Positions 11,153 through 21,392 of a stretch of 64,000 nucleotides of DNA are shown here, one piece after another. The stretch lies in contig JAZGTN010000048.1 in the NCBI GenBank assembly GCA_037783415.1, positions 868,001-932,000 of the forward strand. The letters run 5' to 3'. Every line of letters starts with the position of its first letter. Position 1 is the stretch's first letter. The notes under the pieces were generated by a model that had not been told where the DNA came from, ran no database searches, and saw nothing but the letters and a program-made list of their open reading frames with translations. This DNA comes from Leptasterias polaris. Lineage: Eukaryota; Echinodermata; Asteroidea; Forcipulatida; Asteriidae. The translations under genes and the position numbers were made by a program.

Positions 11153-11884
11153 ACCCCGTTCCCACTAGATCCCGCAATTGCGGGATCTGATCCCGCAATG
11201 CAGGATCAAAGGGCGATCAAGTGTAAGTGGGAACGCGAGGGCGATCAGGATCAAGATCCCGCATATTGATCCACCTCTGGAGTAGGATCAAAGCAGGATC
11301 AGATCCCGCAAAGGGCGATCAACGTGTATAGTGGGAACGCAAGGTGGATCATGATCCCGCAATTTTACCGGGCTACATCCGGTTCCAAAGGGCGCGAAGA
11401 ATTACGCGCCATCCCTTGGCCTCTCCATTGTTGTTGCATGTAACATGTAAAAGCCCAACAAAAAGCCACAGTGGCACTATTGTACAAAACGTATAGTTCA
11501 CGCCCTTACAGCAGCGGCTGATAAGCCAGGCACTCCATGCATGACTCGACTGTACTCTGCTCTCACTATCTACACGCTGTCGCATTCATTTTGACCTGCA
11601 TGACCTGTGATCAGCTGTGGTATACATGACCAAGAGCAAGACAACGCGCCATGACAACAACAAACAACCATGGCGGACAGCCAACCTTCGACCCGGTCCG
11701 ATTGCGCAGGCGCACTCATGCACGAATGACCTTCTTAGGTGAACTTTAGATCCACTTCCGTTCACAAAAGGCGGATCAATGCGGGATCGTACTCAAATGG
11801 GAACGCGGCAATGTTGACTACCACAGGGTAATTACTATTGCGGGATCTTGATCTCGTAATTGCGGGACTAGTGGGAACGCGGCA
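11153..11884. mobile_element. Non-autonomous DNA transposon with terminal and subterminal inverted repeats
   Basis: The left end CGTTCCCACTAGATCCCGCA is matched by the inverse at the right end (GCGGGACTAGTGGGAACGCGG). Subterminal copies of GTGGGAACGC (near 11228, 11333) and multiple GATCCCGC/GCGGGATC motifs lie close to both ends. Such clustered subterminal motifs suggest transposase binding sites. No transposase frame is present and the superfamily and exact target duplication are not resolved. Confidence 0.6.
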
Positions 11885-13140
11885 TAACACGATCTTTCTT
11901 ATCTGATCAAAAGGTACTGAGGCATGAACAGGTCGTTTTGGGACCACTGCCTGAGAGTTTTCTGACAAAAATATCCACAAAATTTAGTAGGTTTTTATTT
12001 ATAATGTGAAGTATTGGGGAAAAGTGTTCAATGTTATTATGAAAGCAACTTTGAATTATAAAAAACGACCAGATATATCTTGAGAAACCAGGAAACGGCA
12101 AATTACGTGACCGCGCTCAGCGTATATAGAGTGGGAGGGTCGGCGTACAAAGTACAGAAATAATCCAAGGTCGATCTGATTCGTCTCCGATCACGCTGAG
12201 ATTCAACCATGCATTTCAAGCATGCATTTCAGTCCACTATTCCGGCTTTTACACTAAACTATTAACGGCATGGGCGAAAAACATGGGGGGGACATTTGAT
12301 ATTGTGTCCCCCACCCTTGAAAACTTGGGGGGGACATGTCCCCCTGTCCCCCCCCCCCCCCCCTATTTGACGCTCATGCCTCTGAGTGATCTCAACATCT
12401 TCCAAAGAAGAATGAGAATTGCAATCCTTGTATCAACCACATTACCCTAACTCTTGCATTCAACCATTACTGACCAAAACAGAATGGAATGAAACACCTT
12501 GGAAGATTTTCCCTAATCCTCCTTCATTGCGTTCAAACAAAGACCAAAACCTTCGGGAAAACCATTTGGAGCTTAAACTCAATCAAAGTCCAATCGACTT
12601 TACATCCACACAACAGCTCCCCCTATTCCGAATAACCACCTCTTGGCAAAGGCCTAGTTGAAGCACCAGAAACCCCGTTCTCCAATTTGGAGAAAAAATC
12701 ACACACAATCAAGGAACTCACTCAAACCGTCCCCAAACGGACTACAACCTCGAACCGAAGCCACCTTATCGAACCTTATACCGTCTACAACAAAGACGAG
12801 AGACATACCGATTCCTTTAGAATCAACCAATTGCAACTGATGAATGCCCATCTGAGGCAGGAAAACATGTTATTGCTACCCGAGAATCTGAAAAAATATT
12901 CTCAGTCTCATTACCCCAGCTGAAACCACTGACTAAAAAGTCTTGTTTGTTCCTGGTCACTTTATATTCACACAAAAAAAACCCAGTCAATATGACAAAA
13001 TATGAATATAATACCCCGACATGAACCACATCCATAAAACAGGTAATCTCATTTTTACGGTTTTATGTTTTTCAAGTCAACTAGTCTTGGAGTGTCACTG
13101 AATTGGATTGCGCCATCACTTATCAACCAATGCATTGTCA
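11885..13140. other. No gene recognised; includes GGGGACA-type low-complexity repeat
   Basis: It contains a G/C-rich segment (about 12285-12365) with alternating GGGGGGGACA and TGTCCCCC phrases and a poly-C run. Similar phrases recur near 10785 and 26280-26345, so this is a dispersed repeat. The C/A-rich stretch 12400-12940 resembles 9480-10330 in texture but has no recognisable protein. Confidence 0.35.
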
Positions 13141-13146
13141 ATGAAA

Positions 13147-13175
13147 GTGGGGGGGGGGGGGGGGGGGGGGGGGGG
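13147..13175. repeat. Poly-G tract
   Basis: An uninterrupted G run of almost 30 bases at the outer edge of the inverted Helentron-like copy. Length is likely polymorphic and error-prone in assembly. Confidence 0.8.
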
Positions 13176-13211
13176 TACGAGTAGGACGGTGCGCTTCATT
13201 TCCCAGTTTTG

Positions 13212-14157
13212 ACCAGATGCATACGATTACAATGTTGTTATCTCTGTGCAAAAGTTAAAGAGGGATTGCTGTTCTACAATCTGATACAATAATTATGCTG
13301 AAGTGATCAGTAGTTTTAAAGATATGAATAAGATAAGATATTATGAAATTTTCAACTTCCAATAACAACCGAAAGTAAGTTAAAATATTGTATGGTTTCT
13401 GTGAAGCGTTTGTCAAACTTTTAACGATCTATCCGATGTGTAGATTGTCAAAATCCGAATTATGGTTTTTGAGTTATGATTTTTACAAATATTAAACTTT
13501 GATTTATTGTAATTCGATGCCCGATGACGTCATCATGACGTAATTGAGTATGTGTTGTCTTGATACTAAGGTTCAACTATCTGTAGAGTTTCAACATTCA
13601 ATTCAATCTCAATCTTGAGTTATTCCGTAGATAAGCTCGAAAGTTGTTTTTGGACGGAAAAAACGAAGGTGAACTTCGACCTAGGGTAACGACCCGGAAG
13701 CTAAGGTCGTACGATTTTGGCGTTAACTTTTCAAATGTTGCCCCTGTCTTGGTCTATCAGATGCCAAACTTTGAACATCATAGCTTTCATATTCGTTGAG
13801 ATACAGCACAAAGCAAATGGTCATTTTTTCACCTTAAAAACCTTGTAATTCGACACCTGATGACGTCATCATGACGTACTGCCATCTTCTTATTGAGGTT
13901 CAATTATCTGATGAGTTTCAAGGTTCAATTCAATTTCAATCTTGAGTTATGCTGTAGAGAAGAGTTCTAGGGAAGAAGAAGATGGAGAAGAAAAAAAACC
14001 AGAACAACAACAAGCGGTGTTCGTGCACATATTGCACGAACACCTAAAAAAACATAACAATAACAATAGGTTTTCGGCTGAAGAGCCGAACACCTAAAAA
14101 AAACAAAAACAGAACAATAACAAGAGGTGTTCGTGCACATATTGCACGAACACCTAA
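13212..14157 (-). mobile_element. Helentron-like copy in minus orientation (left arm of a large inverted repeat)
   Basis: Read on the minus strand it starts with three palindromes (about 14126-14156, 14073-14100, 14014-14045). It then has the pyrimidine-rich leader (about 13950-14000), the CTCTACAGCATAACTC segment, the CRE-like block and the later segments in the same order as the plus-strand copies. It pairs as an inverted repeat with 14835-15618, arms of about 770 bp separated by about 850 bp. Confidence 0.7.
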
Positions 14158-15275
14158 TGATACTAATTTCATGCCGAACACCCTGTTTTTGTTCTTAAAC
14201 AAAAACTTAAATCTAGTTTCTTCTCCTTCTTCTTATTCGCAACTCTTCTCTACAGCATAACTCAAGATTGAAACTGAATTGAACCTTGAAACTCATCAGA
14301 TAATTGAACCTCAATATGAAGACGGCACAGTTGTCAGTACGTCATGATGACGTCATCAGGTGTCGAATTACAGGGTTTTTAAGGTGAAAAATTGACCATT
14401 TGCTTTTTGCTGTATCTCAACGAATATGAAAGCTATGATGTTCAAAGTTTGGCATCTGATAGACCAAGACTGGGGCAACATTTGAAAAGTTAACGCCAAA
14501 ATTGTACGACCTTAACTTCTGGGCCGTTACCCAGGTCGAAGTTCACCTTCGATTTTTTCCTTCAAAAAACAACTTTCGAGCTTATCTACGGAATAACTCA
14601 AGATTGAGATTGAATTGAATTCTGAAACTCACCAGATAGTTGAACCTTGGTATCAAGTATCAAAAAACATAACAATAACAATAGGTTTTCGGCTGAAGAG
14701 CCGAACACCTAAAAAAAACCAAAAACAGAACAATAACAAGAGGTGTTCGTGCACATATTGCACGAACACCTAATGATACTAATTTCATGCCGAACACCCT
14801 GTTTTTGTTCTTAAACAAAAACTTAATCTAGTTTCTTCTCCTTCTTCTTAATCGCAACTCTTCTCTACAGCATAACTCAAGATTGAAACTGAATTGAACC
14901 TTGAAACTCATCAGATAATTGAACCTCAATATGAAGACGGCACAGTTGTCAGTACGTCATGATGACGTCATCAGGTGTCGAATTACAGGGTTTTTAAGGT
15001 GAACAAATTACCATTTGCTTTTTGCTGTATCTCAACGAATATGAAAGCTATGATGTTCAAAGTTTGGCATCTGATAGACCAAGACTGGGGCAACATTTGA
15101 AAAGTTAACGCCAAAATTGTACGACCTTAACTTCTGGGCCGTTACCCAGGCCGAAGTTCACCTTCGATTTTTTCCTTCAAAAAACAACTTTCGAGCTTAT
15201 CTACGGAATAACTCAAGATTGAGATTGAATTGAATGCTGAAACTTACCAGATAGTTGAACCTTAGTATCAAGACA
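14046..15275 (+). repeat. Direct tandem duplication, about 615-bp unit
   Basis: The unit beginning AACATAACAATAACAATAGG recurs with an offset of 615 bp (14051 and 14666). It includes two palindromes, a 3' terminal hairpin with CTAG (14213-14216 and 14828-14831) and the following leader up to the GTTGAACCTTGGTATCAAG segment. The two units differ by few substitutions and a one-base indel (AAATCTAG versus AATCTAG), so the duplication is recent. Confidence 0.75.
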
Positions 15276-17000
15276 ACACATACTTAATTACGTCATAATG
15301 ACGTCATCGGTCACTGAATTACATCAAATCAAAGTTTAATATCTGTAAAAATCATAACTCAAAAACCATAATTCGGATTTTGACAATCTACACATCATCG
15401 GATAGATCGTTAAGAGTTTGACAAACGCTTCACAGAAACCATACAATATTTTAACTTACTTTTGGTTGTTATTGGAAGTTGAAATTTTCATATCTTATCT
15501 TATTCATATCTTTAAAACTACTGATCACTTCAGCATAATTATTGTATCAGATTGTAGAACAGCAATCCCTCTTAAACTTATGCACTGAGATAACAAAATT
15601 TTACTCTTACTATCTGGTCGAAAAAGGACGTAAAAGCACACCTGTTGACCCTTACGTTTTTCCCCATTTTGATCGACAACGCGCTATATTATACGTTACA
15701 ATCAGTGCAAGCGCTGACTGTACGTGTTTGATATGGCGCGAATTTGTTTTGGGGGAATCCCCAACAGCGCACTTTTTCGTCCAACGAAAGAGGGCGCTGT
15801 TGTGAATAAAGTTTTCAGAACATCGAGCGCTGAGGGGAGAATCGCAATAGTTGAGTGATAATGAACAACGTCTCGCACCAAAACTACAAGTAGGAATACA
15901 TTGGCATTGATATTACAAGAAACAATGCACACCCTCAGATAATTAATCTAATATTTGAAAAACACGTTACTCCGGTTCACATAATTATAGGTTTTTTACA
16001 AGTCATACATTAGCTGAAAGGTTTTAATGTACTGATTAGGATCTACACAAATGAAACCAGTTTAAACTTGGCTTCTTATTGTTCAAACCGGAGGTTGAAA
16101 TTAAATTTTTCAAAGAAAAATAATTTCTCAACCACACATTTGATTTTTTTATTTATTTATACGTCATTGGGTAGGTATGTAACAACTTAAGAAACGACAC
16201 ACAACATTTACCATTTAACCTTCACTTCCGGTTAAACAGGAAGATACAATTAATTATTTGAAAAAATCATACGCCAGAACCAGGAATTAGTTGTTTATTA
16301 TCTGAACGTCGTCAGATAAGGCTTTGAAAAACATTACTGACGCTATTATTTGTGACCTGATGACATTGTCTTCCGGTTCAAACCGGAAGTTTAAATTTTA
16401 TATTGAAAAAAATCATAACATCTGAACCATACATTTGATTTTTTCAATCTATGCATCATCTGAAAGGTCTTAATAGACTTATTACGTGCTACACAATATA
16501 CGACCTCGTTTGACCTTGACTTCCGATTACAGTTGCAAATTGATATATTATAATGTTTGAAAAATAAAAAATCCTAAACCACATGATTGATTTTTTATCA
16601 TCTATACGTCAAAAGAAAGAACTCAAAAGACATCACCAACGCCACCAAGTGTGCATCACCAACGCCACCAAGTGTGACCTCATTTGACATCACCTTCCGG
16701 TTCAAAACGGAAGTTGAAACTTTATATTTGAAAAAATCATAACTTCTAAACCAAATATTGGATTTTTACAATCCATCCATCATCTTAAAAGGTCTTAATA
16801 AACTTATCAAGCGCTACACAAATAGTGACCCCTATTTGACCTTTTATCCGTTGCGAACCGGAAGTTGGTGTTTAATTTAAAAACATTTCAAAACTCCTGA
16901 ACCAGTCATTGGATTGATGAGGTAAAATGTTGTCACCAATTCATTCACTCACTCACCACGAACACCTTGTTTTTGTGGATAACAAAAACTGAAAGCCTAG
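14832..17000 (+). mobile_element. Non-autonomous Helentron-like element, copy A
   Basis: It begins directly after a CTAG (14828-14831) with TTTCTTCTCC and a leader (CTCTTCTCTACAGCATAAC), then the CRE-like block near 14953-14970. An AACAGCGC module is inverted inside it (about 15540-15930) and a 150-bp degenerate minisatellite occupies 16040-16930. The 3' end shows CGAACACC, an 8-bp hairpin (GTTTTTGT / ACAAAAAC) and CTAG at 16997-17000. The next copy starts immediately. No coding sequence is present. Confidence 0.65.
16040..16930 (+). repeat. Degenerate minisatellite, about 150-bp unit with CCGG-centred inverted motif
   Basis: About six units each carry a version of CTTCCGGTTCAAACCGGAAG (clearest at about 16371-16390) followed by TTGAAA, a run of A, TCATAA, GAACCA, GATTTTT and a TGACCT phrase. 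Unit starts lie near 16085, 16230, 16370, 16518, 16690 and 16850. A parallel 130-bp array with the same inverted motif occurs in the 43.9-kb copy. Confidence 0.65.
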
Positions 17001-19409
17001 TTTTGGTTCTGTTTTTTTTCTTCTTCTTCAGAATCTTCTTCTTTCACGCAACTCTTCTCTATCATTTAACTCAAAAAGGAAACTTAGTTGAACCTTGAAA
17101 CTTGGCAGATACTTGTAACTCAACATGAGGATAGACTTGGTTCCAAGTCTGTGCTCGTGGTTTTTAGTCTACCTGATAGCCAATACATAATTGCCTGAAT
17201 TAGCGCCCTCTTGTGGATTAACCACCGTCTTTGGCCTACGATCACAGACTTGGGAACATTGTTTTTCGGTTTGTACACACCCTATGGCGAATTAGTCCAA
17301 AAGTGGACGGAACACTCTGATTGGTCAGAATCTCAGAAGCCGTCAATAAAATGCACATTCAAACTTGACCGTTTATACCACGGGATATAGTACAGAAATA
17401 CAACATTGAATCACATGTAACTAATCTGCCTCTGCTCAGTGATTCAACTTACAGTTTGGAAACAAAAAACCCAAAGTGATTCTAGTTTTTAAATTCAAAA
17501 TAAATAAAAACGTTGGGAAAATCATTAGACGATTCCATTCAAATAAAGGGAACACAGTTTTTCGTCTAGTAGGGATCAGGTTATTTGTTATGTTTATTTT
17601 TCAATATTTTAAGAATACATCTAGTATTATTTTATGTATAAATTAGAAATAGCATACGTACAAAGCACTATAAAAAAAAAAAACAATGACTCAATCGATT
17701 TTACATAAAATGCTGAAGTGATTATAACCTATTGGGAATAGACGCAACCAACAGGAGTTTTGTGGCCTCCTGATTGGCCATCTCTCTGGCATAGTGTTGT
17801 TATGTAAATGTCAGTTGTGAATAAATGAATATCCCGTATACACAAGGGGGTCAAGTCTGAGATTGCGAGCTGAGACCGCGTGATAGCCATTCTGCGGGGG
17901 AAATTTTGTGTGGCTGATGCAGAGAAATAACCGCGATCTCAGACTTGAAATCAAGTCTAACATGAGGACGGCACTTGAACAATTTCGTCATGATGACGTC
18001 ATCAGGTGTCGAATTACAAGGTTTTTCAAGTTGAAAAATGACCATTTGCTTTTTGCTGTATCTCAACGAATATGAAAGCTATGATGTTCACACTTGGGCA
18101 TCTGATAGATCAAGACTGGAGCAACATTTGAAAAGTTAACGCCAAAATCGTACGACCTTAACTTCCGGGTCGTTACCCTGGGTCGAAGTTCGCGTTCGTT
18201 TGTTTTCCTTCAAAAAACAACTTTCGAGCTTATCTACGGAATAACTCTAGATTGAGATTGAATTGAATGTTGAAACTCACCAGATAGTTGAACCTTAGTA
18301 TCAAGACAACACATACTTAATTACGTCATGATGACGTCATCGGGCATCGAATTAAATTAAATCAAAGTTTAATATTTGTAAAAATCATAACTCAAAAACC
18401 ATAATTCGGATTTTGACAATCTACACATCATCGGATAGGTCGTTAAGAGTTTGACAAATGCTTCACAGAACCCGTACAATATTTTAACTTACTTCTGGTT
18501 CAAAACGGAAGTTGAAAATTTCATAATATCTTTGCACTGAGATAACAATATTTTAACCTTATACATCTGGTCAAAACCGGAGAATGAAGCGCACCTACCC
18601 CCCCCCCTTCCCCCACTTTCATTGACAACGCATTATGTACACATAACGTTGGAACTGATGCAAGCCAGTTTACGCGCTGTGGCGTGCACTGTCGTCGTCG
18701 TGTTTGATTGTTTTATCTTGCAGGAACCAAAAATTGCAACAGCGCCCTCTTTCGTTTGAAATTTAGAAAACAGCGCTGATAAATTAAAAACATTGTTTTC
18801 GGGCTTATCTACGGAATAACTCAAGATTGAAATTGAATTGAACATTGAAACTCATAATATTGGTGAACCTCAGTATCAAGATGAAACAAACTTAATGACG
18901 TCATGATAATCGGGTATTAAATTACAATAACTGAAAGTTTAATATTTGTAACATAACTCATGAACCATTTATTTGATTTTTACAATCTACACATCATCGG
19001 ATAGGTAATTAGAAGTTCGACAAACGTTACACAAAAATTGACCCCATTTGACCATGATAATTTAGTATCTGAAAAAATCATAAGCAGACATTGGTTGTTT
19101 ATTTTCTGTACGTCGGCAGATAAGGCTTTCAAAACCTGAAGTTCAAACTTTATCTTTCAAAATATCTGAACCACACAATGGATTTCTTCAATCTTTACAT
19201 TATCTGAAAGGTCTTCATAAACTTATCATCATGTGACCCTATATGACCTCCACTTCCGGTCCACACCGGAAGTTGATAATTAATTTCTCCAAAATTCATA
19301 ACTCCTGAACCAGGAATTGGATTGATAAGGTGTAATGACGTTTCCTATTCATCCAATCACTCACCACGAACACCTTGTTTTTGTCACATGACAAAAACTG
19401 AATCACTAG
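17001..19409 (+). mobile_element. Non-autonomous Helentron-like element, copy B (interrupted)
   Basis: It starts directly after the CTAG of copy A with TTTTGGTTCTG and the pyrimidine-rich leader. It is interrupted at 17132-17959 by an 828-bp transposon (9-bp target duplication ACATGAGGA), then resumes with GGACGGCAC, the CRE-like block near 17990, and the shared segments. The 3' end has CGAACACC, a hairpin (GTTTTTGTCA / TGACAAAAAC) and CTAG at 19406-19409. Without the insertion it is about 1.57 kb. No coding sequence is present. Confidence 0.65.
17132..17959. mobile_element. 828-bp TIR transposon with 9-bp target duplication, copy 1
   Basis: The ends are TAGACTTGGTTCCAAGTCT and, inverted, TAGACTTGATTTCAAGTCT. 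Each terminus is itself a palindrome after the leading T. The flanking direct repeat ACATGAGGA (17123-17131 and 17960-17968) is a perfect 9-bp target duplication, and the insertion cleanly splits a Helentron-like copy. A 9-bp duplication fits Mutator-like (MULE) elements and some Merlin elements. No transposase frame is present, so it is non-autonomous. A second copy of identical length lies inverted at 31066-31893. Confidence 0.8.
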
Positions 19410-19660
19410 TTTTTTTTGTTTTTTTTCTTCTCCTTCTTCCACGCAACTCTTCTCTACAACATAACTCAATATTGAAACTGAATTGAACCTTGAAACTCAT
19501 CAGACAATTGAACCCCAATACGAAGACGGCACAGTTGTCATTACGTCATGATGACGTCATCAGGTGTCAAATTACAAGGTGTTTAAAGTTGAAAAATTAC
19601 CATTTGCTTTTTGCTGTATCTCAACGAATATGAAAGCTATGATGTTCATACTTGGGCATC
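19410..19660 (+). mobile_element. Truncated Helentron-like element, copy C
   Basis: It follows the CTAG of copy B directly, with a T-run, TTCTTCTCCTTCTTCC, the CTCTTCTCTACAACATAAC leader and the CRE-like block (near 19541-19560). It stops abruptly after CATACTTGGGCATC, where copies A and B continue. It is the third head-to-tail unit of this cluster. Confidence 0.65.
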
Positions 19661-19664
19661 GCAT

Positions 19665-20093
19665 AGAAGCATCATAATCCATGGATTACTCGGGCCTTTG
19701 TTAGATATTCAAAAACACCCCACATATCAAAAAACCTACATATCATGCCAAGCATGCATCATTGCCTTAGCATATCCTTCCCAAATATTCAAACTCACCC
19801 CCAACTTGCTTCGTAGTCTTAGAAACAAAGACACATTTAAGAAATAAAGAAATAGGTCAAAAGAAATCAAGAAATAAAGAAAAAAGGAAATCAAGTATAT
19901 ACATAAATTCCCACATATTTTTACAAATTTTATGACCACAGAAGCATCATAATCCATGGATTACTCGGGCCTTTGTTAGATATTCAAAAACACCCCACAT
20001 ATCAAAAAACCTACATATCATGCCAAGCATGCATCATTGCCTTAGCATATCCTTCCCAAATATTCAAACTCACCCCCAACTTGCTTCGTAGTC
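19665..20093 (+). repeat. Direct duplication of a 154-bp segment, 275-bp period
   Basis: Positions 19665-19818 recur at 19940-20093 essentially unchanged (starting AGAAGCATCATAATCC and ending CTTCGTAGTC). The intervening A-rich spacer is single-copy. Open frames across it exist only because of the duplication. Confidence 0.8.
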
Positions 20094-21300
20094 GAGAAAA
20101 GGGGCAAGAAAAGGGTGAGGAGGGAACGCGACGTTTCGACCACACTCAACACCTTTTGCATGCTGACAATTTTATCATAACACATAACATACAGTGCGTA
20201 CTGATTTTCAATATCCTTTCTGAAAATATCCTTTCCAAACCCATTCTGAAAATGATAACCTCTCATACCCTCTCCAATTATCTCCTTCCCCCTCACCCCA
20301 CTTTGCAACATTTTATACGCAAGAATCGCGCTCACCTAGCGGGTGCCGCGCGAAGCGCGGCATCCCGCTAGTATTATATAAGAGACAGTATTAGTATATT
20401 AAAAACAAAATGAAAAGTTTGATCAAAACACTGTTGGCCAGTATTTTCAAACTAAATATCTGACAAATACAGTAAATTAGATATAAAGGATAAAACAATA
20501 CAACTTAATCAAAGAGCATGCAAATTAGTGTGGGGATTTCACATCCGAATAATGGGGGAAAATTAGTAAAGACCACAAATACAAAGACTCAAAACGAGAG
20601 CAAACCAGCTGTGATAATTTCTCCTGAACCCTTCATAAATGGGAAATCTAATATAGCAAATCTTAAAATTTGATTGGCTCTTCTGCAAATACTTCAAGTG
20701 TAAACTTTTTAGTTTTGCCCTAGCCCTAGCCCAGGTTGGACTCCTCCGTTGCATACAACGCGACGGAGTCAAGGGTATAAAGGGGCTCTGTCATTGCGAA
20801 AAAATTTATGATAAAATTTTTACCTTTTTGAGGAAGCTGAAACTTGACTCACATATTCCTTGTGTTCTGAATTTTACGCCTGCTCTATTCAGAATTGTAA
20901 ATTTTGTCCTTGGATGACATTATTGTGAAAATAAAATGGAAATTGACGCATTCGTTGCGACAGCCTAAACTGACAGCTTGTGAACCGCTTGAGAATGCTT
21001 ACGCGCATGCGCGTTTTTTGTAGTATGTTATGCATATCGCGCACGCGCACATGAGCCTTAACAGTCAATTGGTGGTACACGATGGTCACATCGCTATAGT
21101 GCACAACTCGGACTTATTTTCGGAAATAATGTCATCCATGGATGTATTTGTTAGTTGTGAACTCATCAAAAGTGTAGTTATGGACACCAAGAATATGTGA
21201 ATGGAGTTTCAGCTTCTCAAATCAGGTAAAAATATGAAAAAATTGTACCTAAAATTGTGTTCGTATTGTACAGGATCTTTATACCCAGGACGTCAGTGCA
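20094..21300. other. No gene recognised; contains a GC-rich hairpin
   Basis: A strong GC-rich palindrome lies at about 20337-20372 (AGCGGGTGCCGCGC, loop GAA, GCGCGGCATCCCGCT, one mismatch), bounded on both sides by CTAG. The rest is unremarkable AT-rich DNA without a recognised coding segment. Confidence 0.5.
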
Positions 21301-21326
21301 CTGATGTCCTACCACCCAGGGCTACC

Positions 21327-21392
21327 CTAGCCCCAATTAGGGCCAATCCAATTAGGGCCAATCCAGAGTGGATTGGCCCTAATTGGGGCTAG
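21327..21392. repeat. Perfect 24-bp inverted repeat hairpin
   Basis: Arms 21327-21350 and 21369-21392 are perfectly complementary (from CTAGCCCCAATTAGG to its inverse CCTAATTGGGGCTAG). The 18-base loop repeats the last 15 bases of the left arm, so two alternative pairings are possible. There is no coding context. Confidence 0.85.
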
